NCBI GenBank assembly: GCA_030066855.1 | Contig: JASJAU010000013.1 | Span: 1 to 64,000 of the forward strand | DNA: 64,000 nucleotides | DNA from: Paracoccaceae bacterium | GTDB taxonomy: Bacteria > Pseudomonadota > Alphaproteobacteria > Rhodobacterales > Rhodobacteraceae | Direction: 5' to 3' | Shown: piece by piece, positions 55,264 through 64,000 of the stretch | Position numbering within the stretch: the first letter of the stretch is position 1 | Layout: each line of letters opens with the position of its first letter | Made by a program: the position numbers and the translations under genes | The notes under the pieces: model-generated | Databases searched by the model: none | Seen by the model: the letters and a program-made list of their open reading frames with translations, nothing else | Told to the model about the DNA's origin: nothing

Positions 55264-57912
55264 TTAGTCCTTGGATTGGATCAGCGCTTTGAGGTCGTAG
55301 AGGGCATCCAGCGCTTCGCGCGGGCTCATCTCGTCCGGCAGCAGCTTGGCCAAAACAGTCTCTAACTCAGAGGTTTTTGCTGCTTTTTGCTGCGTAACCA
55401 CGGGCGTCGCGGAAAACAGCGGCAGGTCGTCGATCAGCGCTTTGGTCCGTGTCCCGCCCTCGCGCTCGCCCTTCTCCAGGGCGTCGAGAACCACGCGCGC
55501 GCGCTCAACCACGCTCTCGGGCAATCCCGCCAGACGGGCCACCTGAACCCCGTAGCTCCGATCCGCCGCGCCCTTCCGGACCTCGTGGAGGAAGATCACG
55601 TCGCCCTCCCACTCTTTGACCGCGACTGTGGCGTTCTCAACGCCCGAAAGCTTGTCCGCCAGCTGCGTCATCTCGTGGTAATGCGTCGCGAAAAGTGCGC
55701 GGCAACGGTTGGCGTCGTGCAAATGCTCCAGCGTCGCCCAGGCGATCGACAATCCGTCGTAGGTCGCCGTGCCTCGTCCGATCTCGTCCAGAATAACCAG
55801 CGCCCGGTCATCCGCCTGGTTCAGGATCGACGCAGTCTCGACCATCTCGACCATGAAAGTCGACCGGCCCCTCGCCAGATCGTCCGCTGCACCGACCCGG
55901 CTGAAGATCTGGCTGACCCGCCCTATCTTCGCAGCCTCCGCCGGAACGAAGCTGCCCGCTTGCGCCAGAAGCGCGATCAGCGCGTTCTGGCGCAGGAACG
56001 TTGATTTACCGGCCATGTTTGGCCCGGTCACCAACCATATCGCGCCGCCGTCACCCGACAGATCGCAATCGTTCGCAATGAAAGGTGCGCCCTCCCGCTT
56101 GAGCGCGTGCTCGACCACTGGATGTCGGCCTGCGACGACTTGGAAATCGCGGCTGTCATCCACGACAGGCCGCGCCCAATCCTCAGCGCGAGCCAGTGCG
56201 GCGAAGCCTGTGGTTACATCCAACTCAGCCAGCGCTCGCGCGGTGTCGCTCACAGGGCCGGAATGATCCAAAATCAGCTGTTTCAGCCTGTAATAGTGAC
56301 GATTCTCAATCTCAATCGCCTGAGCGCCGGCGTTCAAAATGCGCGTTTCAATCTCCGAAAGCTTCACGGTCGTGAACCGTACGGCGTTCGCCGTCGTCTG
56401 GCGATGAATGAACCTCTCGGACAAAGGCGGCGACAGCATCTTCTCCGCGTGGGTCGCGGTGGTCTCGATGAAGTAGCCCAGCACGTTGTTGTGCTTGATC
56501 TTGAGCGACGCGACACCCGTCTCCCGCGCGTAATCCGCTTGATAGGATGCGATCACCCCGCGACCCTCATCCCTGAGCGTCCGCGCCTCGTCGAGGTCGG
56601 GATCGACGTCGGGCGCGATGAAACCGCCGTCGCGGGCCAGAAGCGGCGGCTCTGCGACCAGCGCCTCCTCGAGCGCGTCAAGCGCGGCTTCAAAGCCGGT
56701 AAGCCTGTCGAATTGGCGCGCCAGGTACTCCGGAGCAACAGACGTAGACAACCCCGCAATCGCCGCCGCCTGCGCCAGCCCGTCCCGGATCGCCGCCAAA
56801 TCGCGCGGCCCGCCGCGGTCCAGCGCCAGCCGCGAGAGCGCGCGGTCGATGTCCGGGCACCGACTGAGCGCATTGCGCAAGGCTTCGGTCACATCCGGAT
56901 CGGCCACGCAAAACGCGACGGCCTCGATCCGCGCGTTGATGACCTTGACCTCGGCCGACGGCGACGAGATCCGCCGATCCAGCAAACGCCCGCCGCCCGC
57001 AGTCACAGTCCGGTCGATCGTGTGCAAGAGCGACCCATTTCGTCCCCCGCCGAGCGCACGCGTCAGCTCCAGGTTCCGACGAGTGGCCGCATCGATCTGA
57101 ACAGTTGAGGAAGCCGTCTCTCGCACCGGCGGCCGAAGGAGCGGAACCTTCCCTTTTTGCGTCAGGTCAAGATAGTCGATGAGCGCGCCCATCGCCGAAA
57201 TCTCGGCCCGGCCGAAGGCTCCGTATGCCTCCAGGCTGCCCACTTTGAAGGTGTCGCAAATGCGTTTCTCGCCAGATTGGCTGTCGAAACTTGCGCCGGC
57301 GAGCGGCGTTAGCGACGCCCCCGAATCCGTCACTAAATCGGAGAAATCGGCGATCTTCGCGTCTGAGACCAGCACTTCGCGCGGCGCCAATCTCGCGATC
57401 TCCGGCCCGAACCGCACTGCCGTGGTCGGCAGTACCCGAAACGCGCCAGTCGAAATGTCGACCCAAGCCAGCGCCGCTTCTCCCCGAACCTCAGAGAGCG
57501 CCACCAGGTAGTTGTGCCGCCGCGCTTCCAGCAAGGACTCCTCGGTCAGCGTGCCCGGCGTAACAAGCCGGACTACCCCGCGTTTGACCACCGCCTTCGA
57601 CCCGCGCTTCTTCGCCTCTGCCGGGTCTTCCAGTTGCTCGCAAACGGCCACCCGAAACCCCTTACGGATCAGCGTCAGCAAATATCCATCAGCTGCATGG
57701 ACCGGCACACCGCACATCGGGATGTCCTCGCCCAGATGCTTGCCGCGTTTGGTCAGCGCGATGTCCAGCGCCTCGGCCGCCGCGACCGCGTCGTCAAAGA
57801 ACAGCTCGTAGAAATCGCCCATCCGGTAGAAGAGAAGCGCGTCGGCGTACTCTCCTTTAATCTCCAGATACTGCGCCATCATCGGAGTGATGGCGGATTT
57901 GGCGAGCGTCAC
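55264..57912 (-). CDS. mutS: DNA mismatch repair protein MutS
   Basis: 882 aa from a GTG at 57912 (MTLAKSAITPMMAQYLEIK) with GGGGG upstream; a longer frame to 58050 would run into the divergent maeB gene. Mismatch-binding Phe-x-Glu in LFYRMGDFYELFFDDA, Walker A TGPNMAGKSTFLRQNALIA, FSRVGAADDLARGRSTFMVEM, VILDEIGRGTATYDGLSIAW. A stand-alone gene. Confidence 0.97.
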   Translation of the reverse strand: MTLAKSAITPMMAQYLEIKGEYADALLFYRMGDFYELFFDDAVAAAEALDIALTKRGKHLGEDIPMCGVPVHAADGYLLTLIRKGFRVAVCEQLEDPAEAKKRGSKAVVKRGVVRLVTPGTLTEESLLEARRHNYLVALSEVRGEAALAWVDISTGAFRVLPTTAVRFGPEIARLAPREVLVSDAKIADFSDLVTDSGASLTPLAGASFDSQSGEKRICDTFKVGSLEAYGAFGRAEISAMGALIDYLDLTQKGKVPLLRPPVRETASSTVQIDAATRRNLELTRALGGGRNGSLLHTIDRTVTAGGGRLLDRRISSPSAEVKVINARIEAVAFCVADPDVTEALRNALSRCPDIDRALSRLALDRGGPRDLAAIRDGLAQAAAIAGLSTSVAPEYLARQFDRLTGFEAALDALEEALVAEPPLLARDGGFIAPDVDPDLDEARTLRDEGRGVIASYQADYARETGVASLKIKHNNVLGYFIETTATHAEKMLSPPLSERFIHRQTTANAVRFTTVKLSEIETRILNAGAQAIEIENRHYYRLKQLILDHSGPVSDTARALAELDVTTGFAALARAEDWARPVVDDSRDFQVVAGRHPVVEHALKREGAPFIANDCDLSGDGGAIWLVTGPNMAGKSTFLRQNALIALLAQAGSFVPAEAAKIGRVSQIFSRVGAADDLARGRSTFMVEMVETASILNQADDRALVILDEIGRGTATYDGLSIAWATLEHLHDANRCRALFATHYHEMTQLADKLSGVENATVAVKEWEGDVIFLHEVRKGAADRSYGVQVARLAGLPESVVERARVVLDALEKGEREGGTRTKALIDDLPLFSATPVVTQQKAAKTSELETVLAKLLPDEMSPREALDALYDLKALIQSKD

Positions 57913-58037
57913 GTCGATCCCCCGAGGATTGCGCGTGGGCTGGAATCTAGCCGCCCGCGACTCCCGGTAAAAGGCGAAAATGGGCCGTTTCCACCGCCGC
58001 TCTAAGTGATATGCAATCCGGAAACGGGAGGAGCGGC

Positions 58038-60293
58038 ATGCCAAAGACACGGTTCACGCGGGAAGACGCCTTGGCGTTTCACATGCACCCTAGCCCCGGC
58101 AAGTTCGAGGTGAACGCGACCGTTCCCATGACGACCCAGCGCGACCTGTCGCTGGCCTACAGTCCCGGCGTGGCTGTCCCCTGCGAGGAGATCGCGGAGA
58201 CGCCGGAGACAGCCTACGACTACACGAACAAGGGTAATCTGGTCGCTGTCGTTTCGAACGGCACCGCGGTTCTCGGCCTCGGAAATCTGGGCGCGCTGGG
58301 CTCCAAACCGGTGATGGAAGGCAAGGCGGTGCTCTTCAAGCGCTTCGCCGACGTGAACTCCATCGATATCGAGCTGGATACCGAAGACGTCGATGCCTTT
58401 TGTCAGGCGGTCAAGCTGATGGGGCCGACCTTCGGCGGCGTGAACCTCGAGGATATCAAGGCGCCTGAGTGCTTCATTATCGAACAGCGCTTGAAGGAAG
58501 AAATGGACATTCCCGTCTTCCATGATGATCAGCATGGCACGGCGGTCATCTGCGCGGCGGGGCTGTTGAACGCGCTTCACCTGTCCGGGAAAAAGATCGA
58601 GGACGTGAAACTCGTCTTGAACGGCGCCGGCGCTGCGGGCATCGCTTGCGTCGAGCTGCTCAAGCGGATGGGCGCCAAGCACGAGAACTGCATCGCTTGC
58701 GACACCAAAGGTGTCATTTGGCAAGGCCGGACCGAAGGCATGAACCAGTGGAAATCGGCGCATGCGGTCAAAACCGACCTGCGCACGCTGGAAGAGGCGA
58801 TGAAAGACGCCGACGTCTTCATTGGCGTCAGCGTCAAAGGCGCGGTGACGCAGGAGATGGTCGAAAGCATGGCCAAGGACCCGATCCTCTTCGCCATGGC
58901 AAACCCAGACCCCGAGATCACGCCGGAGGATGCGCAAGCCGTGCGCCCTGACGCGATCGTCGCCACCGGGCGGTCCGATTACCCCAACCAGGTCAACAAC
59001 GTCCTCGGATTTCCGTACCTGTTCCGGGGTGCGCTCGACATTCACGCCCGCGCCATCAATGACGAAATGAAAATCGCCTGCGCCGAGGCGCTCGCGGTTT
59101 TAGCGCGCGAAGACGTGCCGGATGAGGTTGCCATGGCCTACGGGCAGAAGCTCCATTTCGGCCGTGATTACATCATTCCCACGCCCTTCGACCCGCGTCT
59201 CATACACCGCATCCCGCCGGCAGTCGCTAAGGCGGGGATCGACACGGGCGTCTCGCGAAGGCCGATCATCGACATGGAGGCCTATGAGAATAGCCTGAAA
59301 GAACGAATGGATCCGACTGCGTCCATTCTGCGCGGCATCAACGCCCGCGCCCGCGCCGCGCAGTCCCGCATGGTCTTTGCCGAAGGCGATGATAACCGCG
59401 TGCTTCGCGCCGCTGTTGCCTACCAGCGGAACGGCTTTGGCAAGGCGATTGTCGTGGGGCGGGAGGCGGAGGTCGCGGCCAAGCTCGAGTCAGAGGGTCT
59501 CGGCGACGCGGTAGACGAGATCGAAGTCGTCAACGCGGCCAACACAGACCATCTCGAAACCTACAAGTCATTTCTCTACAACCGCCTTCAGCGCAAAGGC
59601 TTCGATGGCACCGACATCCATCGCCTGGCCGCTCGCGACCGGCACGTCTTCGCCGCGCTCATGCTGGCCCATGACCACGCCGACGCTCTGGTCACCGGCG
59701 CGACCCGGAAATCCGCGCATGTGCTCAAACTCATCAACCACGTCTTCGACGCGACCGCTGAGGATGGCGCGGTGGGTGTTACGGCGGTGCTGCACAAAGG
59801 CCGGATTGTCCTGATTACCGATACTCTGGTCCACGAATGGCCGGACCAGGAGGACCTCGCCCAGATTGCAATTCAAGGCTCGAAAGTGGCCAGATCCCTC
59901 GGTTTAGAGCCTAGAGTCGCCTTTGTGAGTTTCTCGACCTTCGGCTACCCGGAATCGGAGCGTGCCGAAAAAATGCACCAGGCGCCCAAGGTGCTCGACG
60001 GCATGAGCGTCGATTTCGAGTACGAGGGCGAGATGACGGTCGATATCGCGCTCAACCCCCGTTCGCAGGAGGCCTATCCATTTTCGCGCCTGACCGGCCC
60101 CGCCAATGTCCTCGTCGTTCCGGCGCGGCACTCAGCCTCGATCTCGGTCAAGCTCATGCAGGAAATGGCGGACGCCACGGTGATCGGCCCGATCCTGACC
60201 GGCGTCAACAAGCCCATTCAAATCTGTCCCACGGTCGCCTCAGTCAGCGACGTGCTGAACATGGCGCTTCTGGCGGCCAGCAAGGTCGGGTGA
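58038..60293 (+). CDS. maeB: NADP-dependent malic enzyme (malic/PTA fusion)
   Basis: 751 aa from the ATG at 58038, preceded by GGGAGGAG. N-terminal malic enzyme (about 1-425: [47 protein letters not shown]) decarboxylates malate to pyruvate. The C-terminal phosphotransacetylase-like domain (about 430-751: [30 protein letters not shown]) is regulatory in this class. Divergent from mutS; pfkB-type kinase follows after one base. Confidence 0.96.
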   Translation: MPKTRFTREDALAFHMHPSPGKFEVNATVPMTTQRDLSLAYSPGVAVPCEEIAETPETAYDYTNKGNLVAVVSNGTAVLGLGNLGALGSKPVMEGKAVLFKRFADVNSIDIELDTEDVDAFCQAVKLMGPTFGGVNLEDIKAPECFIIEQRLKEEMDIPVFHDDQHGTAVICAAGLLNALHLSGKKIEDVKLVLNGAGAAGIACVELLKRMGAKHENCIACDTKGVIWQGRTEGMNQWKSAHAVKTDLRTLEEAMKDADVFIGVSVKGAVTQEMVESMAKDPILFAMANPDPEITPEDAQAVRPDAIVATGRSDYPNQVNNVLGFPYLFRGALDIHARAINDEMKIACAEALAVLAREDVPDEVAMAYGQKLHFGRDYIIPTPFDPRLIHRIPPAVAKAGIDTGVSRRPIIDMEAYENSLKERMDPTASILRGINARARAAQSRMVFAEGDDNRVLRAAVAYQRNGFGKAIVVGREAEVAAKLESEGLGDAVDEIEVVNAANTDHLETYKSFLYNRLQRKGFDGTDIHRLAARDRHVFAALMLAHDHADALVTGATRKSAHVLKLINHVFDATAEDGAVGVTAVLHKGRIVLITDTLVHEWPDQEDLAQIAIQGSKVARSLGLEPRVAFVSFSTFGYPESERAEKMHQAPKVLDGMSVDFEYEGEMTVDIALNPRSQEAYPFSRLTGPANVLVVPARHSASISVKLMQEMADATVIGPILTGVNKPIQICPTVASVSDVLNMALLAASKVG

Positions 60294-60294
60294 G

Positions 60295-61167
60295 ATGGCG
60301 GTCTGGTGCCTGGGCTCTATCAACGCGGACTACTTCTATGCCGTCCCGCACATCCCGGCGCCGGGCGAGACGCTAGCCGCGACTGGCCTGACCACCGGAT
60401 TGGGCGGAAAAGGCGCCAACCAATCCGTAGCGGCAGCTAAAGCTGGATCGGTGACGCGCCATATCGGCGCGGTCGGACCAGGATCTGAATGGATCATTGA
60501 GAGGCTGGACGGCTTTGGCGTCGATACACAGAGGATCAGGCGTGCGGAGGCGCCGACCGGCCACGCCATGATCTCCGTCGCCGAGGATGGTGAGAACGCC
60601 ATTGTCATCCTTGCCGGCGCGAACGGCGCGCTGACGCGGGACATGATCGAAGAGGCGATCGCGCTTGCCGATGCCGGTGATATTCTTCTCATCCAGAATG
60701 AGACCAACCTTCAGGTCGAAGCTGCGCGGGCTGCGAGCGCCGAGGGCCTCCGCGTTCTCTACTCCGCCGCGCCGTTCGACGCCGATGCGGTTGAAGCGGT
60801 CCTGCCCTTCATCGATACGCTTATTCTGAACGAGATCGAGGCGGAACAGCTCGAGAATGCCGTTAATCAAAGACTGTCCGACCTTCCGGCGCCTCACATT
60901 CTGGTCACGCTCGGTGCGAAAGGCGCCTGCCATCTCAGCACAGCGTCTGGGGAGGTAGTTTCCGTCGACGGTGTGCCCGTCACGCCCGTTGACACCACCG
61001 GCGCGGGCGACACCTTCGCCGGGTACTTCGCGGCTGGCCGGGATCAGGGAATGGGCGTTCGCGAGGCAATGGAACTTGCCGCCCGCGCTGCCGCGCTCAA
61101 GGTCACGCGGCGCGGCACGGCGGACGCCATTCCGTCACGCGCCGAGGTCGACGCCTTCGCGCCCTAG
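60295..61167 (+). CDS. PfkB-family sugar kinase (ribokinase-like)
   Basis: 290 aa. Opens with [24 protein letters not shown] and [17 protein letters not shown] (ribokinase signature 1). Ends with signature 2, [18 protein letters not shown], containing the catalytic Asp. It phosphorylates a sugar or nucleoside; ribokinase is the nearest named relative but the substrate is unproven. One base after maeB; converges with msrA (4-base overlap). Confidence 0.9.
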   Translation: MAVWCLGSINADYFYAVPHIPAPGETLAATGLTTGLGGKGANQSVAAAKAGSVTRHIGAVGPGSEWIIERLDGFGVDTQRIRRAEAPTGHAMISVAEDGENAIVILAGANGALTRDMIEEAIALADAGDILLIQNETNLQVEAARAASAEGLRVLYSAAPFDADAVEAVLPFIDTLILNEIEAEQLENAVNQRLSDLPAPHILVTLGAKGACHLSTASGEVVSVDGVPVTPVDTTGAGDTFAGYFAAGRDQGMGVREAMELAARAAALKVTRRGTADAIPSRAEVDAFAP

Positions 61168-61826
61168 CTGGCGAAGAGCGCCGCGTCGCCCCAAAGCTCC
61201 CGCACACGGTCATCGCGTCCGCAGGCGTTGCGGTAGAACTTGTAGGCTTCCTTCATCGACTTCGGCCCGCGCCGGGTCAGCACCAGATCGCTCCTCTTGT
61301 AGTAATCCTGGTGGTACGCCTCGGCGAGGTAGAATTCCGAAACATCCAGGATTGGCGTGACGACGCCAAGCCCAAGCTCCCTCTCCGCCCGCGCCTTCGC
61401 GGCCTCCGCAAGCGCCTTTTCCTCAGCGTTAGAGACGAAAACCGCCGTGCGATAGCTTTCACCCCGATCGCAGAACTGGCCGCCGGGATCAGTCGGATCG
61501 ACTGAACGGAAGAAGGCGTGCAACAGCTGCTCGAACGAGACGACCGACGGATCGTATGTGATCTCCACCGCCTCGTAGTGCCCGGTTCCGCCGCGCGTCA
61601 CCTGTTTGTAGGTCGGGTTCGCTATGGTGCCTCCAGTGTAGCCGGACACCACATCGCTCACGCCCTTTACCTTCTCGAAATCCGCTTCAATACACCAAAA
61701 ACAACCGCCGGCGAAGATCGCGGTCGCCTGATCCGCCGCCTTGGCGTTTCCATGCTGAATCGCCAGACCGATCACGATGAACACGGCCAGCAAGGGCGCT
61801 TTCAGGGATTTCAGACAGGCAGACAT
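61164..61826 (-). CDS. msrA: peptide-methionine (S)-S-oxide reductase with signal peptide
   Basis: 220 aa from the ATG at 61826, with GGAGG 8 bases upstream; the longer frame lacks a ribosome site. An N-terminal hydrophobic stretch ([12 protein letters not shown], about 12-23) ending NAKA looks like a signal peptide, so the enzyme probably works in the periplasm. MsrA core: [19 protein letters not shown] with the catalytic Cys, [34 protein letters not shown]. Confidence 0.92.
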   Translation of the reverse strand: MSACLKSLKAPLLAVFIVIGLAIQHGNAKAADQATAIFAGGCFWCIEADFEKVKGVSDVVSGYTGGTIANPTYKQVTRGGTGHYEAVEITYDPSVVSFEQLLHAFFRSVDPTDPGGQFCDRGESYRTAVFVSNAEEKALAEAAKARAERELGLGVVTPILDVSEFYLAEAYHQDYYKRSDLVLTRRGPKSMKEAYKFYRNACGRDDRVRELWGDAALFAS

Positions 61827-61980
61827 GCGCGGTCCTCCGATTGTTTGGCGGGACATTGCGCCGAGCGGCAGTGACAGGCAATTCAACGCCGCGTGAGGTC
61901 ACGAAGCGGTGACCGTTGTTTCACCTGGCGTCTGAGTTTAGCGTCCGTGAAGCCTAGTTCGCCTATCCCGAGGCCCGCTC

Positions 61981-62694
61981 ATGAAGATCGCAATGTGGTC
62001 CGGCCCCCGCAACATCTCGACTGCGATGCTTTATGCCTTTGGGGCCCGGCCCGACTTTTCCGTCTGGGACGAACCGTTTTACGCGGCCTACCTCAAGGCA
62101 ACCGGTATCGATCATCCGATGCGGGAGGCGGTTCTGGCAGCGCACGAGGCGGACTCGGAGATTGTCGCCAAACGCTGCGCCGGCACCATCCCCGACGGGA
62201 ATCCGCACTTCTACATGAAACACATGTCGTTCCATATGGTCGAGGGCTTCCCGCTCGATTGGGCGGGGGGTTGCGTGAACGTCCACCTCATCCGCCACCC
62301 GGCGAGGGTGATCGCCAGCTACCTCGCCAAGCGGGAAAGCCCCACATTGGATGACATCGGCTACGCCGCCCAGACCAGCATTTACAAGCGGTTTCCCGGC
62401 CCTGTCCTCGACAGTGACGACATCCGTCGCGACCCGGAGGGGATGCTGCGCTGTCTCTGTGAAATCATAGACTTACCCTTCAATCCGTTGATGCTCTCCT
62501 GGCCCGCCGGACCGAAGTCCTTCGACGGCGTCTGGGCGGACCACTGGTACGGCGCGGTGCATCGCTCGACCGGGTTTGCAGGAGTCGAAGGGCCGTTGCC
62601 GGAGTTGGAGGATGAGGCGAAGGCGCTGGCAGACCAGGCGATGCCGCATTACGAGGCACTCGTGGCCCGCCGCCTCACCCCCGATTCCCGATGA
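61981..62694 (+). CDS. sulfotransferase-like P-loop protein
   Basis: 237 aa. The N-terminus IAMWSGPRNISTAMLYAFG has the 5'-phosphosulfate loop pattern of sulfotransferases, and VHLIRHPARVIASYLAKRE matches the 3'-phosphate site (RxP, later Ser). Related proteins are often listed as sulfotransferase family. Acceptor unknown. It converges on the DUF1810 gene with a 20-base overlap. Confidence 0.8.
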   Translation: MKIAMWSGPRNISTAMLYAFGARPDFSVWDEPFYAAYLKATGIDHPMREAVLAAHEADSEIVAKRCAGTIPDGNPHFYMKHMSFHMVEGFPLDWAGGCVNVHLIRHPARVIASYLAKRESPTLDDIGYAAQTSIYKRFPGPVLDSDDIRRDPEGMLRCLCEIIDLPFNPLMLSWPAGPKSFDGVWADHWYGAVHRSTGFAGVEGPLPELEDEAKALADQAMPHYEALVARRLTPDSR

Positions 62695-63097
62695 TGCCCT
62701 GCGTCAGAGGACACCGCTCGCCGTCATAAAACGCGTCCAAGACCTCGCCAAACACGGCTGGCGCGTGATCGACTGCCTCGAAAAGTGTCATGCAGGACCT
62801 GAGTTTTTGCGCGTCGACCCCACCGAAAATGTCCTCGGCTGTCTGGCCCCTATGGCGGAGAAGCAGCCCGCTCGCCTCCTCCAGCCGCGGCCCGAGGATC
62901 GGGTGGGCCAGGTACTGCTCGGCGTCGTCAATAGAGCCTAAACCGAAGAACTTCGCCGTTTCTGACCGCCCGAGCGCACCAAGCTGCGGAAAAACGAACC
63001 ACATCCAGTGCGTTCTTTTCCGTCCCAGCCGAAGTTCGGTCTGGATGCTTGTCCAGGCGTGATCCTGAGCCCGGACGAACCTTTCGAGATCAGCCAC
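62675..63097 (-). CDS. DUF1810-family protein
   Basis: 140 aa. Typical DUF1810 blocks: [37 protein letters not shown] and [19 protein letters not shown]. All-helical small protein of unknown function. Its start lies inside the last codons of argG (8-base overlap), so it is probably co-translated. Confidence 0.88.
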   Translation of the reverse strand: MADLERFVRAQDHAWTSIQTELRLGRKRTHWMWFVFPQLGALGRSETAKFFGLGSIDDAEQYLAHPILGPRLEEASGLLLRHRGQTAEDIFGGVDAQKLRSCMTLFEAVDHAPAVFGEVLDAFYDGERCPLTQGIIGNRG

Positions 63098-64000
63098 CGA
63101 GCCGCCGCTTGCGCGAGGCCAAGAGTTTAAGCCGCAGCGCGTTCAACTGAATGAACCCCTGCGCGTCTTTCTGATCATAGGCCCCCGCATCCTCTTCAAA
63201 CGTCACATGCGCCTCGGAGTATAGCGAATGATCCGACCAACGGCCAACCGTGCGGGCGAGGCCCTTGTAGAGCTTCAGCCGGACTGTTCCGGTCACGTGT
63301 TCCTGACTGCGGTCGATCGCGGCCTGCAGCATCTCGCGCTCGGGGCTGAACCAGAAGCCGTTGTAGATCAGCTCTGCATAACGCGGCATCAGCTCGTCTT
63401 TCAGATGGGCCTCGCCCCTGTCGAGCGTGATCTGCTCAATTCCGCGATGCGCCTCCAACAGGATCGTGCCGCCAGGCGTCTCGTAGATCCCCCGCGATTT
63501 CATGCCCACGAACCGGCCTTCGACCAGATCGAGCCGCCCGATCCCGTGCTTTCCGCCGAGTTCGTTCAGCTTGGTGAGAACCGTGGCGGGCGACATGGCC
63601 TCGCCGTTGATGGCGACGGCATCGCCCTTCTCAAACGTGATCTCGATGAATTCGGGCGTGTCGGGCGCCTCCTCGGGGTGGACCGTACGCTGATAGACGT
63701 AGTCCGGCGCCTCCTCGGACGGATCCTCGAGAACCTTGCCCTCGGATGAGGTGTGGAGAAGGTTCGCGTCCACAGAGAAGGGCGCCTCGCCTCGTTTGTC
63801 CTTTGCGATCGGAATCTGGTTCTTCTCTGCGAAATCAATGAGTTTCGTTCGGCTGGTCAGATCCCACAGCCGCCAGGGCGCAATGACCTTGATGTCGGGG
63901 TTCAGGGCATAGGCCGAAAGCTCGAACCGCACCTGATCGTTGCCCTTGCCAGTCGCACCGTGGGAGACCGCGTCCGCGCCGGTCTCGGCTGCGATCTCAA
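63090..64000 (-). CDS. argG: argininosuccinate synthase, C-terminal part (5' end outside window)
   Basis: About 303 codons visible. It condenses citrulline and aspartate with ATP in arginine synthesis. Reading from the window edge: [20 protein letters not shown] (conserved substrate loop), then [53 protein letters not shown] and [19 protein letters not shown]. The N-terminal P-loop lies outside. Last codons overlap the DUF1810 start. Confidence 0.96.
   Translation of the reverse strand, partial: EIAAETGADAVSHGATGKGNDQVRFELSAYALNPDIKVIAPWRLWDLTSRTKLIDFAEKNQIPIAKDKRGEAPFSVDANLLHTSSEGKVLEDPSEEAPDYVYQRTVHPEEAPDTPEFIEITFEKGDAVAINGEAMSPATVLTKLNELGGKHGIGRLDLVEGRFVGMKSRGIYETPGGTILLEAHRGIEQITLDRGEAHLKDELMPRYAELIYNGFWFSPEREMLQAAIDRSQEHVTGTVRLKLYKGLARTVGRWSDHSLYSEAHVTFEEDAGAYDQKDAQGFIQLNALRLKLLASRKRRLGG

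Noticed and set aside
57913-58050. Longer MutS start at 58050
   Set aside because: It would overlap the divergent maeB start and ribosome site; the GTG at 57912 gives the normal MutS N-terminus.
61915-61930. Third parS-like site (TTGTTTCACCTGG)
   Set aside because: Only the left half matches; the right half lacks the palindrome.
1-64000. CRISPR arrays, insertion sequences or prophage genes
   Set aside because: No regularly spaced repeats, transposase or phage-type motifs were seen in the window.

Overview
The window looks like a piece of an alphaproteobacterial chromosome, most likely Rhodobacterales (Roseobacter-like). It has high GC and dense coding. It carries several neighbourhoods typical of that order: regB / senC-regA, hemD-mitofilin-hemY, tsaE-murU-addB-addA-trxA, hslVU, maf-aroE-coaE-dnaQ, and hemJ-rho-mnmE-mnmG-rsmG-parA-parB beside hemW-rdgB-rph-hrcA-grpE. 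This placement rests on gene order and protein motifs; no database search was possible.

Layout. 1-11.6 kb is the accessory part. It holds the start of a class III aminotransferase gene that looks damaged at the window edge. It also holds a two-armed catabolic locus: a leftward ROK regulator, a three-part PIG-L deacetylase and an EamA transporter, and a rightward complete sugar-type ABC importer that encloses a VOC protein and an ArgH-like lyase. The substrate is unknown, and this is the best candidate for an undescribed pathway. 12-22 kb holds tRNA-Thr(CGT), hemY-like/mitofilin/hemD, tsaD-gpsA-EVE, several small hypotheticals and ahcY. 22-27 kb has an HD hydrolase, the redox two-component set regA-senC/regB and a DivL-like PAS protein. 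27-35 kb is tsaE-murU-addB-addA-trxA with no amgK where I would expect it. 35-43 kb is hslVU, an MFS carrier, smr, a Tim44-like gene, fxsA, secB and the dnaQ-coaE-aroE-maf operon.

43.3-43.7 kb is an AT-rich, gene-free gap from which the flanking genes diverge. It has DnaA-box-like words and is the likely replication origin. To its right, hemJ, rho, mnmE, mnmG, rsmG, parA and parB run away from it. Two perfect 16-bp parS sites lie at the starts of mnmG and rsmG, 3-5 kb from the proposed origin, in the same operon as the ParA/ParB proteins that use such sites.

51-64 kb returns to housekeeping genes (hemW-rdgB-rph, hrcA-grpE, mutS, maeB). It then has a PfkB sugar kinase, a periplasmic MsrA, a sulfotransferase-like protein, a DUF1810 protein and the 3' part of argG, which runs off the window. 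Most genes inside operons overlap by 1-8 bases, which suggests translational coupling. Several convergent pairs also overlap at their stop codons.
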